The notes: a model not told the origin generated them from the letters alone. 64,000 nucleotides of DNA from JBBROS01 sp965213855 (GCA_965213855.1 CBDCAA010000007.1:1240001-1304000); one strand, 5' to 3'. Positions 54,339 through 63,606 are shown, numbered from the stretch's first letter. Translations and numbers: made by a program.

Positions 54339-55511
54339 TCAGGGACCGACATACTCCGCCCTGGGCCTGATCAGCGTTCCCTCGGACCGTTGCTCGAGTG
54401 CGTGGGCGATCCACCCGACCAGGCGGCCCGTGGCGAAAAGGGCGAAAGCCGAGCCTGCGGGGAGCCGGAGCAGCCGCTCCGCCATCGCGAGGCCGAAATC
54501 GATGTTCGGCCTCCATCCGGTCAGCTTCTCCGCCGCCTCGATGAAGCGGTACCAACGCGGGGACGGGCACAAGGCCGTCACGATCTCGGCCGCCCTGGGG
54601 TCGCCGTCCGGGTAGAGGCGGTGGCCGAAGCCCGGGATCGCCTCGCCCCGAGCCAGCCTCTCGGCCAGGAACCTGCCGGGATCCCGGAGGGATCCCGGCG
54701 CCGCCAACATGTCCAGCACGCTGTCGGTCATGCCGCCGTGGAGGGGACCCGTGAGCGCCGCGATCCCGGCAAGCGCGCAGGCGCCGGGGGGAGCCCTGGT
54801 CGAGGCGACAACGCGCGCCGCGTAGGTCGACGCGTTGAGTTCGTGATCCGCGCAGAGGACCAGACACCGGCGCAGCGTGTCGGCCGCCTCCGGTCCTCCA
54901 GTCCAGGCCTCGGAAAGGACGAGGTGCATCGGCCGCGGCGCCCTCCGGCCCTGCTCCTTCCCCGCCGTGGCGGCAGCCATGCAGCACAGGAGCCGCGCCG
55001 CGCCTGTCGCAGCCACGTCCTGCCGCGGCGACCACGGACCTTCCCCATGCAGGGCAGCGAGAACCTGGACGCACCGCTGCACCGCGGGTTGGCCACTTTT
55101 CCCGCCACCCGACACTTCCCGAGACGTCCCTGCCGCGGGCCAGTGCGGCTCGAATTGCCAGAGCAGCGTCGCCGCCTCCTCGATGGTGGCCGAGCGCGAG
55201 AGCTCAACGGCATCCGTCCCGCGATAGCGGAGTTTTCCGCCTTCCACCCGGGAGATGGTTGACCTGAGCACCGGATCACCCCAGTCCACCGAGGACGCTG
55301 CGATGGCGCGCCTGCTCCGGCCCCGCCGGTTCCGCTCGGCCAGGAGCGCTACCTCCTGGGCCCCGTATAGGCTCAGCCTGGGATCGCGGGGGTCGGGCTC
55401 GGAGCGGATCAGCCCGCGACTGACGTAGGCGTAGACGGTGTCACGGGACACGCCGAGGACCGAGGAGGCCTCATCGATACCAATCAGGCGGACCTTTGGC
55501 TGGGGCGACAT
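54339..55511 (-). CDS. citrate synthase with N-terminal MerR-like DNA-binding domain
   Basis: A 390-residue protein from ATG 55511. The first 65 or so residues form a helix-turn-helix (IDEASSVLGVSRDTVYAYVS, then RGLIRSEPDPRDPRLSLYG). A citrate-synthase core follows with the key blocks CADHELNASTYAARVVAST, GIAALTGPLHGGMTDSVLDM (catalytic His), IPGFGHRLYPDGDPRAAEIV (second His and Arg) and a C-terminal GRLVGWIAHALEQRSEG. Proteins of this plan are known by sequence but little studied; they could bind DNA in response to metabolites. Confidence 0.88.
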   Translation of the reverse strand: MSPQPKVRLIGIDEASSVLGVSRDTVYAYVSRGLIRSEPDPRDPRLSLYGAQEVALLAERNRRGRSRRAIAASSVDWGDPVLRSTISRVEGGKLRYRGTDAVELSRSATIEEAATLLWQFEPHWPAAGTSREVSGGGKSGQPAVQRCVQVLAALHGEGPWSPRQDVAATGAARLLCCMAAATAGKEQGRRAPRPMHLVLSEAWTGGPEAADTLRRCLVLCADHELNASTYAARVVASTRAPPGACALAGIAALTGPLHGGMTDSVLDMLAAPGSLRDPGRFLAERLARGEAIPGFGHRLYPDGDPRAAEIVTALCPSPRWYRFIEAAEKLTGWRPNIDFGLAMAERLLRLPAGSAFALFATGRLVGWIAHALEQRSEGTLIRPRAEYVGP

Positions 55512-56149
55512 GGGCTGATCAGGTTGATTCGGATGAGAAGCCCTGGTGTCGTCTTCCGGTGCGCACGTCAATGCCGAAGAAGACGGTCATGTCGCCGAAG
55601 AGCATCTGCCATCACGCTGCACGCCCGGACGGGAATGGCGTTGGCGAAGTCAGCACCGGCTTGGGCGAGCTTGTCACGGGCGCGGTGTCGACAACGAAGG
55701 TGCGTTCGCCGCGTGCTTCAGGTTCCGGCCCCGACTGCCCTGACGGTCTCGCCGAACCCGTCGAGGAGTTTGGCGCGCGGGGCAGCCCCCAGGGTCTGGC
55801 TCCTCCGGGCGAAGGGCCTGCTGGCAGCCAACAACTCGAGCAACGGATGAGTTCGGGGGGAGCCGGGCATCGTCGCGGCCGCGGTGTGCCGCCGGATCCG
55901 CTGTTCCGGTGGTCGCGAACCGCAAGCTCGCCTGCCGTCGCGGAGGTAGCCCAAGCCGGGTCAGCCAAGCGGTCCAGGTCCTCTCGGCCGCCAAACCGCG
56001 TCCTGACCGTCCCTTGGACTGGAATGTCCATGCTGCATGCTGGAAGCGGTGCCTTGCGGCCGCCCCCGGCGCGAACATGCTGTCAGCGAACCCGACTACG
56101 CCCGGCGCGCCGCAACCCGGGTCTCGGCCGGAGCGAGGCGCTCGCCTAC
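55512..56149. other. degenerate stretch, no recognisable gene
   Basis: About 640 bases upstream of the citrate synthase gene. No frame has recognisable family features. Confidence 0.35.
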
Positions 56150-56370
56150 ATGGTTGCGACGGATCGGCGCAAATACGGTTTCTACGAACGTCTGCGCCCG
56201 CAGCTCTTCGATCTCCGCGAGAATCCGCAGGAGCTCGTCGACCTTGGGGCGGACACGGGCCACCGTGTGACCCTTCGCGGCAGGGCGGACCGGCTGTTCG
56301 AGTGGAGTCGGCGGCGCAAGACACAGGTGTTGATGACGAATGCCGACGTCGAGCGTCTCTCGTCACTCTC
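56150..56370 (+). pseudogene. sulfatase/phosphonate-monoesterase C-terminal stump
   Basis: VATDRRKYGFYERLRPQLFD, then LRENPQELVDLGADTGH and LFEWSRRRKTQVLM, is the C-terminal subdomain of arylsulfatase-type enzymes, where a KY....F.P.LFDL..DP.E..DLG pattern is universal. The catalytic domain is missing, and the frame runs straight into a GNAT remnant. Confidence 0.6.
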
Positions 56371-56677
56371 CGCGAAGCGCCTGATCGGCCTTCAGTGGGT
56401 CCCTGACCACAACTTGGAAGCCCGGGACGATGGACGGCCATCAAGGTCCATAACCTTGTCGTACACCTATCCGCCCGGAGCCGAGGGCTACGGTCGCGTG
56501 CTCATGCAGGTTGCCGACGCCATCGAGCGCAAGCAGGGCCTGCGCGCGATCACGTTCCATACCAACACGAAGATGCACGAGAACATCGCCTTCTACTTCG
56601 AGACGGGCTTTGTTGAGAGCGTCCGCAAGACGCAGGACGGATTCGACCGAGTGCTCTTCCGCAAGACCCTGGCCTGA
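56371..56677 (+). pseudogene. GNAT-family C-terminal stump
   Basis: SYTYPPGAEGYGRVLMQVAD, then GLRAITFHTNTKMHENIAFY and FETGFVESVRKTQDGFDRVL, is the acetyl-CoA-binding and C-terminal part of a GNAT acetyltransferase. It is joined in frame to the sulfatase stump upstream, an accident of deletion and not a real fusion. Confidence 0.65.
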
Positions 56678-56710
56678 GCCAAACATCCTCCACGCAGGGA
56701 TAGCCGGTTC

Positions 56711-56812
56711 GATGACCGCCACGTGCCCAACATTCTGTTCCTCGTCGTCGACGATCAAGGCTATGCTGACGTGGCGTGCTGCGGTCGGACCGACTGCGCC
56801 ACGCGGCGCTAA
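56711..56812 (+). pseudogene. sulfatase N-terminal stump
   Basis: HVPNILFLVVDDQGYADVAC, then CGRTDCATR, is the start of an alkaline-phosphatase-superfamily sulfatase (the PNILF...DD.G..D metal-binding opening). A TAA at 56810-56812 ends it before the catalytic Cys or Ser. Confidence 0.65.
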
Positions 56813-56993
56813 TCGCTTGGCCACCAGGGGGCACGCGGTTCAGCGACCTTAGAGATCCTTTGTTTCGAGTCAGATATTTATGGGTCGGGCTGCGATCGCC
56901 CTGCTCGCACGTTCCTGGCATTCGCGCGAGCGCTTGACCCGAACCTCAATCGGGTTCGATGAGTCGATGCAAACGGTCAAGGAACGATTACGC

Positions 56994-57022
56994 TTGTCAG
57001 TTCGATAGCGGGCTGGCATATT
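56994..57022 (+). promoter_or_regulatory. candidate sigma-70-type promoter of the peptidase gene
   Basis: TTGTCA at 56994-56999 and CATATT at 57017-57022 are separated by 17 bases and lie about 70 bases upstream of the ATG at 57095, in an AT-richer stretch. Confidence 0.4.
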
Positions 57023-57094
57023 TGCCGCGGTCGATGGCTTGCAAGGCTGTCCAAGTAGATCTCCGTCGAAGCGGATCGTAGTGGAGTGTTTGTG

Positions 57095-59035
57095 ATGGTC
57101 AGTATTGCGCCGTCGACCGTTTCCGATTCTCCGACCAGGGCCCAGCAGTTAGAGGATTTCGCTAAGAAGCTCCCTTATCCTGTCCGAGGAACCAATCTGA
57201 CAGGTGTTTACGCGATGACAGCGATGCCCAGGGGACCCGATGTCAACGCGGCGGCGCCGAGCACTCTCCTGGGTCTTGGAATTGTCCACCGCCGCCCGGA
57301 CGCAAACGAGGAACCCGGACTGCGAGCGCTCTGGGACAGCGTTTACAACCGGGAAAAGCCTCTCGACGTCATTGTTCCCGAGCTCGAGGTCCGGCCAGGC
57401 AGGAGACATCGTCCGGCTCGCGCCCTAGCAGAAGCTGACCGAAGCGCGGTTTCAGGCAACTGGGGAGGCGCGGTCGTCAACTCGGACTCGACCACGGGAC
57501 CGTGGGCCTCCGTAACCGGCCAGTATACCGTCCCGACCGTTACCAAGCCGACCGAGGCACCGACGGTGAACGGCGCTTGCCAATCTTCATCCTGGGTCGG
57601 GATCGACGGATACAGCGACGCGGTATCATCCAACGACGTGCTGCAGATCGGCGTGAATCAGGATGTCGACTCAAGCGGAGAGGCCTCCTATTCAGCTTGG
57701 TTCGAGTGGTGGGTCGCGGGCGTGGGTCTGACCGGTGGCGTCACCAGCATCTCGCAAAGCGTGACCTTCGGCCAGAAAACACCGTTGTCGCCCTCACTCG
57801 CAACCGTGAACCGACGGCTCTACGCGGCCTGGCGGGGCGATGGAAACTCACAGATGAACGTGATGGTCTCGAATGACGGGAGAACGTTCCGGACCCCGCC
57901 TTTGACCACCTCCGACACCTCTGATGCCGACCCAGCCATATGCGAAATGAACGGCAACCTCTATCTTGCCTGGAAGGGGAGCGGCAACGACAATCTGAAT
58001 GTTGCGCAGGTCGTGCTCGACGCAACCGGTCTTCCGAACGGACTTACTAAGAAAGCGATCCTGGGAGACACCTCCAAGAGCGCGCCTGCCCTGTGCAGCC
58101 TCAACAATACTCTCTATCTCTCGTGGCGCGGCGAAAGCAACGATCACATCTGTATCTTGTCCAGTGCAGATGGTGTCACCTGGGCCAACCAGCTTGTTTC
58201 GGGACAGAATACACCCGCCTCGCCAGCGCTGGGCGTTTGCAACGGCCAACTTTTCGTCGCTTGGCGCGGAGATGGCAACGAGAACCTCAATGTCGCGACG
58301 GTGAGCCTCGACAAGTCCAAGCATCCGTCCGCGATTGATAATGTGCACACTTTCGGCATCACCTCGCCGCTGGCCCCGTGTCTTGCCGGCGTAAACGGTT
58401 TCCTCTACCTAGGTTTTGTCGGCGATGATGGAGAGATCCACATCTTCGTTTCCGAGGACGATGGAGCCTCCTTCCCCGTCGGTCTCAACTCGTCGGAGAC
58501 CAGCGCAAGCGGACCCGCAATGGCGGCGGTTGGTGGACAGATGTTCATCTCTTGGAGAGGGCTTGGCAACGACCTTCTGAACGTGGCGCCCATCATCGGC
58601 AGCTTCGACACCTACGAGTATGTTGCTTCCGAGGTCATCATCCTGAATTTCCCAATCAACGCCGGCGACTCGGTGACCGCGTCGTGCACCTACAGCGGCA
58701 ACACATCCGGGGTGGTGCAGTTGGCCAACAACACGACCGGTCAGGCATTCGCATTGACGCTCGCGCCGCCTCCTGGGGCCAACTTCAATGGCAAGTGTGT
58801 GGAGTGGGTCATCGAAACGCCTCTCTTCGGCTCGACGCTCGCGACACTCCCAACGTTCACGCCCCTGGTGTTCAGTCAGGCGTTCGGATGTTCGGCGCAG
58901 GGTAAAGCCACAGCTCTCCCTTCGAAGGGAGTGTCCCCTTTCCCGCAAGTGAAGGAGACGATTAGAGGCGCGTCGACAGCGGTGACGCAAAGCACTGCGA
59001 ACGGCAGTTCGTTGACGGTGACGTTCACCGGATAA
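57095..59035 (+). CDS. G1-family (eqolisin) peptidase with an inserted six-repeat beta-propeller
   Basis: ATG 57095 has GGAG eight bases upstream; the protein has 646 residues. Residues 1-115 look like a propeptide. Near residue 120, SGNWGGAVVNSDSTTGPWAS begins a G1-type fold; SSWVGIDGYSDAVSSNDVLQ (Gln about 184) and AYSAW-type FEWWV follow. At about 205-508 lie six repeats with LYAAWRGDGN, LYLAWKGSGNDNLNV, LYLSWRGESN, LFVAWRGDGNENLNV, LYLGFVGDDG and MFISWRGLGN, three with Asp-box-like turns (SNDGRTF, SADGVTW, SEDDGASF). Then the fold resumes: INAGDSVTASCTYSG, and KCVEWVIETP (probable catalytic Glu about 570). No signal peptide is visible. Base composition is less GC-rich than its neighbours. 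Confidence 0.75.
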   Translation: MVSIAPSTVSDSPTRAQQLEDFAKKLPYPVRGTNLTGVYAMTAMPRGPDVNAAAPSTLLGLGIVHRRPDANEEPGLRALWDSVYNREKPLDVIVPELEVRPGRRHRPARALAEADRSAVSGNWGGAVVNSDSTTGPWASVTGQYTVPTVTKPTEAPTVNGACQSSSWVGIDGYSDAVSSNDVLQIGVNQDVDSSGEASYSAWFEWWVAGVGLTGGVTSISQSVTFGQKTPLSPSLATVNRRLYAAWRGDGNSQMNVMVSNDGRTFRTPPLTTSDTSDADPAICEMNGNLYLAWKGSGNDNLNVAQVVLDATGLPNGLTKKAILGDTSKSAPALCSLNNTLYLSWRGESNDHICILSSADGVTWANQLVSGQNTPASPALGVCNGQLFVAWRGDGNENLNVATVSLDKSKHPSAIDNVHTFGITSPLAPCLAGVNGFLYLGFVGDDGEIHIFVSEDDGASFPVGLNSSETSASGPAMAAVGGQMFISWRGLGNDLLNVAPIIGSFDTYEYVASEVIILNFPINAGDSVTASCTYSGNTSGVVQLANNTTGQAFALTLAPPPGANFNGKCVEWVIETPLFGSTLATLPTFTPLVFSQAFGCSAQGKATALPSKGVSPFPQVKETIRGASTAVTQSTANGSSLTVTFTG

Positions 59036-59598
59036 TAAGTGACCCTCGTTCTCTCGACATTGGCATCGCGCACCTGGTCGCGCCCGGGCTGTTGCAGCGC
59101 CATGCGCTGCCAGCATACTCCTTCAGCAACCCGGCGGCCTTGAGGCCGAGCTGGCCGGTCATGAATAGGACAGCTCGCTGGCACGTCCGCAGGCTGTCCA
59201 GGAAGGTGCCCAGGAACCGGAGTGCCGAGATGGACGGCGACGCCCAGCCGCATGTGGGCGCCGCGGTTGCCATCAAACTGCTCGGGAGCAAGTTCGCCGG
59301 TGTGGCGGCGGTTCCGCTGCTCCTGCTCTCTCGTTCACGGATAAGACGGGCACTCCAGCACCTTGCCGGTCGCTGTAATTTCAGACCTTGCCAGCAAGCA
59401 TGGGGCAAGCGCTCGATCGAGGTGGTGCCATCTCCGGCCACCCTGTACGAACGTAACACACTTCAGCCGTTTGGCCCGGAAGTGGCGGCGCCCGCCGCAC
59501 TGGGACCGCTGACAGCGCAACGAAAGGCCTGCTGGCGGTCTCTCGCACATCTTCTGCGCTCGCAAGCGGACTGCGCAATCACAACCGCTGCTAACATG
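59036..59598. other. about 560 bases without a recognisable gene
   Basis: Downstream of the peptidase gene I find frames on both strands but none with known features. Confidence 0.35.
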
Positions 59599-60082
59599 CT
59601 ACGCCTTGAGCTCACGTTCCATGATCCGTGAATGACCGGAGAAGCCGGTGGCGATCCAGAATGCCATACCGTTTTGGTTCGTCTCCAAGACCTCCAGGCG
59701 CACAGTGTTGGGCTTGTTCACGCGCTTCGAGACAGGCGCGTCCAAGACCTACGTGTCGCTTGTCCCGCTTGATGAAGAACTGGCGGATGTAGACGCGACT
59801 GACGTAATTAGAGGAGTCGTCCGCCTCGATGCGGTAGTTGATGAAGCCGACCGGGCCGTCTCCCAGCATGAAGATCTCGACCGTGTAACCCTCGACTGTT
59901 TGGAAGCGCTCGAAACGCTCTGCCATATCCTTCAAGGTCAGGATGTCGCGTATTCCCTCGTCTTGACGGAGGTGCAGGTTCATGCGGGCCAGCATCGAAT
60001 GATCACGCCGATCCGCCTCGCGTATTCTCAGACCGGAGAAATCCTTCAGCGCGCCTTTTGGATGCAGATCAACCGGCATCAT
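59599..60082 (-). pseudogene. GNAT-family acetyltransferase with one frameshift
   Basis: ATG 60082 leads into GLRIREADRRDHSMLARMNL, IFMLGDGPVGFINYRIEADD and SRVYIRQFFIKRDKRHVGLG (acetyl-CoA loop). After about 59715 the family end (TVRLEVLETNQNGMAFWIAT, then GFSGHSRIMERELKA, stop at 59599) is in another frame. About 160 residues if repaired. It lies immediately downstream of a second GNAT stump. Confidence 0.7.
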
Positions 60083-60188
60083 CTATCATATACTCCATGA
60101 CGGTGCTGAACGGCGTGAAGCCATTGCGTGCCCAGAAGAGCTTGCCTCCCGGGTTGTTCTCGATTGCCTCCTGTTGAGTTGCATTGAG
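60069..60188 (-). pseudogene. GNAT-family C-terminal stump cut near the IS21 end
   Basis: The minus strand reads NATQQEAIENNPGGKLFWAR, then NGFTPFSTVMEYMIDDAG and stop: the GNAT ending with its N..A...W...GF pattern. The upstream part of the gene would lie where IS21 copy 2 now stands, and it is not found beyond that element. Confidence 0.6.
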
Positions 60189-60284
60189 ATCTGACCCGGA
60201 GAGGGTCTGAGTTTTCGCTGAGAAATGACCCGTGTCTGTTTCACACCTCCTGGCGCAATCGCCGGGATTTCTGGAGTGATCGAC

Positions 60285-61808
60285 ATGGAGTTGTTGAGTG
60301 TAATCCGGCGGTGGCATTACCGGGACCACATGCCGATCCGCGAGATCGAGCGTCGGACCGGCCTATCGCGGAACACCGTGCGCAAGTATCTGCGATCGGA
60401 CGCCGTCGAAGTGCGGTTCAAAGTTCCGGAGCGTCCGAGCCGCTTGGATCCGTTCGCCGATAAGCTGTCGCGTTGGTTGGAGATGGAGGCGGGCAAGGGA
60501 CGCAAGGTGCGCCGGACCGCGCGGCGGCTCCACGCTGATCTGGTCGTGCTGGGCTACGACGGCTCCTACGCGCGGGTTGCGGCCTTTGTCCGGCACTGGC
60601 GGGCGGATCGAGAGGTTGCGCAGCGCACCACAGGGCGTGGCGTGTTCGTGCCGCTCGTTTTCCCGCCCGGCGACGCGTTCCAGTTTGACTGGAGCGAGGA
60701 TTGGGCGGTGATCGACGGCAAGCGGGTCAAGCTGCAAGCCGCACACACCAAGCTGGCGCACAGCAGGGCCTTTGTGGTTCGGGCCTACCGGCTGCAGACC
60801 CACGAGATGCTGTTTGACGCCCTGGCCGAGGCGTTCCGGGTGCTGGGCGGGGTTCCGCGCCGCGGTATCTTCGACAACATGCGGACCGCTGTTGATCGCG
60901 TCGGCGCCGGCAAGATGCGGCAGGTCAACGCTCGTTTTGCCGCCATGGCCAGTCATTATCTCTTCGAGCCGACGTTCTGCAGTCCGGCCTCTGGGTGGGA
61001 GAAAGGTCAAGTAGAGAAAAACGTGCAGGATACCCGGCGCCAGATCTGGCAGGCCATGCCGAGCTTCTCGGATCTGCCTTCGCTCAACACGTGGCTCGAG
61101 GCGCGCTGCGTCGAGCGTTGGGGCGAGATCGCGCACGGGCTCCTGCCGGGCAGCGTCGCCGACGTACACGCTCAGGAGCAAGTCAGCCTAATGCCGCTGG
61201 GACGGGCGTTCGACGGCTTTGTCGAGCATACCAAGCGGGTCTCGCCAACCTGCCTGGTTCATTTCGATGCCAACCGCTACAGCGTTCCAGCGTCGTTCGC
61301 CAACCGGCCGGTCAGCCTGCGGGTCTACCCTGACCGACTGGTCGTGGTGGCCGAGGGCCAGGTGGTATGCGAGCACGCCCGCATCGTCGAGCGCGCGCAC
61401 GACCTTCCCCGCCGCACCATCTACGACTGGCGGCACTACCTGGCGGTGATCCAGCGCAAACCGGGTGCCCTGCGCAACGGCGCACCCTTTGCCGAGATGC
61501 CGGAGGCGTTCCGCAGGCTGCAAGCCCAGCTACTGCAGCGACCGGGGGGCGACCGGGAGATGGTGGACATCTTGGCCCTCGTGCTGCAGCACGACGAGCA
61601 AGCGGTGCTGTGCGCGGTTGAACTGGCGCTCGAGGACGGCGTCGCCACCAAGACCAACGTCCTGAATGTCCTGCACCGGCTGACTGACGGCGGTGGCGCC
61701 GCCACGGTCATCGATGCGCCGCAGGCCCTGGTGTTGCGCCAGGAGCCGAGGGCCGACATCGAGCGCTACGACGCGCTGCGGGACCGGGAGGTGCGCCATG
61801 CGTCATGA
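60285..61808 (+). CDS. istA: IS21 transposase IstA (copy 2)
   Basis: A 507-residue protein from ATG 60285 (in-frame upstream codons are unlikely). The helix-turn-helix is MPIREIERRTGLSRNTVRKY. The catalytic core has FQFDWSEDWAVI, GIFDNMRTAVDR and SGWEKGQVEKNV as acidic-residue regions, and the C-terminal part has LVHFDANRYSVPASFANRPV. It ends within istB, overlapping it by 11 bases. Confidence 0.92.
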   Translation: MELLSVIRRWHYRDHMPIREIERRTGLSRNTVRKYLRSDAVEVRFKVPERPSRLDPFADKLSRWLEMEAGKGRKVRRTARRLHADLVVLGYDGSYARVAAFVRHWRADREVAQRTTGRGVFVPLVFPPGDAFQFDWSEDWAVIDGKRVKLQAAHTKLAHSRAFVVRAYRLQTHEMLFDALAEAFRVLGGVPRRGIFDNMRTAVDRVGAGKMRQVNARFAAMASHYLFEPTFCSPASGWEKGQVEKNVQDTRRQIWQAMPSFSDLPSLNTWLEARCVERWGEIAHGLLPGSVADVHAQEQVSLMPLGRAFDGFVEHTKRVSPTCLVHFDANRYSVPASFANRPVSLRVYPDRLVVVAEGQVVCEHARIVERAHDLPRRTIYDWRHYLAVIQRKPGALRNGAPFAEMPEAFRRLQAQLLQRPGGDREMVDILALVLQHDEQAVLCAVELALEDGVATKTNVLNVLHRLTDGGGAATVIDAPQALVLRQEPRADIERYDALRDREVRHAS

Positions 61809-62577
61809 TCCCGCCAGCGCCGCTCTCGTCGTCATGCTGCGCGGACTCAAGATGTTCGGCATGGCCCAGGCAGTGGGCGATCTCGCTGAACAGGGTGCGC
61901 CAGCATTCGAGGCGGCTGTCCCCATCCTGTCCCAGCTGCTCAAGGCCGAGATGGCCGAGCGCGAGGTGCGCTCCATTGCCTACCACACCAAGGCGGCCCG
62001 ATTTCCGGCCTACAAGGACCTGGCGAGCTTTGATTTCGCCGCAAGCGAGGCCAACGAGGCCACGATCCGGCAGCTGCACCAGGGCGAGTTCACCAATCGG
62101 GCCGACAACGTCGTGCTCATTGGCGGACCCGGCACCGGCAAGACCCATCTCGCCACCGCACTCGGCATCCAGGCGATCGAGCACAGCCGCAAGAAGGTCC
62201 GGTTCTACTCCACGGTGGATCTGGTGAACCTGCTCGAACAGGAGAAGACAGCCAACAAAGCCGGGCACCTAGCCGAAACCTTGCTCCGCCTCGACCTCGT
62301 GATCCTCGATGAGCTCGGCTACCTGCCGTTCAGCTCGTCGGGCGGTGCGCTGCTGTTCCATCTGCTCAGCAAGCTTTACGAGCGCACCAGCGTGGCCATC
62401 ACCACCAACCTGAGTTTCAGCGAGTGGGGCCAGGTGTTCGGCGATACCAAGATGACGACCGCGTTGCTCGACCGCCTCACCCACCACTGCCACATCCTGG
62501 AAACCGGCAACGACAGCTTCAGGTTCAAAAACAGCTCGGCCGAAGGGAGGACCAAGAAGACCAAAACACCCGCTTGA
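61798..62577 (+). CDS. istB: IS21 helper ATPase IstB (copy 2)
   Basis: A 259-residue AAA+ ATPase from ATG 61798. Walker A is GGPGTGKTHLATAL, Walker B LVILDELGYLPFS, and the HHCHILETGNDSFRFKNS ending is typical. It overlaps istA by 11 bases and has a longer lysine-rich tail than copy 1. Confidence 0.92.
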   Translation: MRHDPASAALVVMLRGLKMFGMAQAVGDLAEQGAPAFEAAVPILSQLLKAEMAEREVRSIAYHTKAARFPAYKDLASFDFAASEANEATIRQLHQGEFTNRADNVVLIGGPGTGKTHLATALGIQAIEHSRKKVRFYSTVDLVNLLEQEKTANKAGHLAETLLRLDLVILDELGYLPFSSSGGALLFHLLSKLYERTSVAITTNLSFSEWGQVFGDTKMTTALLDRLTHHCHILETGNDSFRFKNSSAEGRTKKTKTPA

Positions 62578-62659
62578 CCCACGCCCGCAGCCTGCGGGAA
62601 ATATCGCGCGACGGGTCAATTCTCGATGAAAACGCCGGGTCAGTTCTCAGCAAAAATCA

Positions 62660-62961
62660 ACAGCATCGCCTATGGGGCGATGAAGGGCGCGGTCGAGGTC
62701 ATGACCCGCTACATGGCCAAGGAGCTTGGCCCGCGGCGCATCGCCGTGAACACGGTGGCACCGGGCGCGGTCCAGACCGACTTCTCGGGCGGTATGGTCC
62801 GCGACAATCCCGAAATCGCCCGGCACATCGCCGAAGCAACCGCGCTTGGCCGCCCGGGCCTGCCCGACGATATCGGCCCTATGATTGCCTCGCTCCTGTC
62901 GGAGGACAATCGCTGGATAAACGCGCAACGTATTGAGGTGTCAGGCGGGCAGGCAATCTGA
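62660..62961 (+). pseudogene. short-chain dehydrogenase C-terminal stump
   Basis: The frame right after the IS21 end reads SIAYGAMKGAVEVMTRYMAK (catalytic Tyr and Lys of the YxxxK motif), then RIAVNTVAPGAVQTDFSGGM and a classical C-terminus (SEDNRWINAQRIEVSGGQAI). The Rossmann half with the TGxxxGIG motif is missing. The first codons come from the IS21 end, so no functional SDR can be made. Confidence 0.8.
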
Positions 62962-63054
62962 GTTCGATACGTGTAGTCTCGGCCTCTGGGCGCCACGGTT
63001 GCGCCCAGAAAGGTCAAACTGGTGGTATGAGTCTGTTCATCCTCGAGCGAATTC

Positions 63055-63438
63055 TCAGGTCTTGCTAAGCCATCGGGCGGCCGCTTCACCACTGCTATCT
63101 GGGCTCGAATTGAATGCTAAAGGCGTTTCGGGCGCGCCTTGGCGGACGGCGTTCACGACCGCTTCGAATTCGGGAACGTGCTTTTCAGTCATCCGCACAC
63201 CCGCACCAATGACGATGCAATCGTAAGATTGGCTGTTGAGGTGGTCGAGCACTTGCTGCCGCAGGTTCTCGTCGGATCGAATTGGAAGGTGTTCAGCCAC
63301 CCAACCCCTATCCCGCATTCGTTGCAGATCCATCTGTACGCCTTCAGCCACCCGAGTTTCGTCCAAGCCGGGCGGAATGGCTGGATCGGTAAAATCGACA
63401 GCTTCGGGTGCATATCCAATAACCAAAACACGAACCAT
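63055..63438 (-). CDS. conserved hypothetical protein (Rossmann-like)
   Basis: A 127-residue protein from ATG 63438. VRVLVIGYAPEAVDFTDPAI, MRDRGWVAEHLPIRSDENLR, YDCIVIGAGVRMTEKHVPEF and LAFNSSPDSSGEAAARWL are the blocks of an uncharacterised family common in Rhizobiales, with a flavodoxin- or response-regulator-like alpha/beta pattern. An AzoR-type gene lies downstream of its divergent flank in the same leftward direction. Confidence 0.6.
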   Translation of the reverse strand: MVRVLVIGYAPEAVDFTDPAIPPGLDETRVAEGVQMDLQRMRDRGWVAEHLPIRSDENLRQQVLDHLNSQSYDCIVIGAGVRMTEKHVPEFEAVVNAVRQGAPETPLAFNSSPDSSGEAAARWLSKT

Positions 63439-63606
63439 GGTGGCTTCCCCTAACCTGTCCGTTCCATCCCTGCTTGTCACACAGGAGTCATCCACTCCGG
63501 GCGTTCTGAACGTTTGAGCCGCACCAGAAGCGGTCCTGGACTGCATCAAGCGCAGATGCTGAGCACCAGCAGGCTTCTATCGCAAGCGCCTCCCCCCTGG
63601 TGCCGT

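Larger units (their letters stand above)
60208..62659 (+). mobile_element. IS21-family insertion sequence (copy 2, distinct type)
   Basis: The element of about 2.45 kb is bounded by TGAGTTTTCGCTGAGAAATG on the left and, inverted, TGATTTTTGCTGAGAACTG on the right, with a second GACCCG-containing unit near the right end. istA and istB are both intact. It is only distantly similar to copy 1. No target duplication was found, and the two flanks belong to different truncated genes (a leftward GNAT and a rightward SDR). The exact left boundary could lie a few bases earlier. Confidence 0.8.

Noticed and set aside
55496..56677. A 393-residue fusion of sulfatase and acetyltransferase domains.
   Set aside because: Only C-terminal scraps of each family are present and the upstream part has no family features, so it is a joined pair of remnants and not a bifunctional enzyme.
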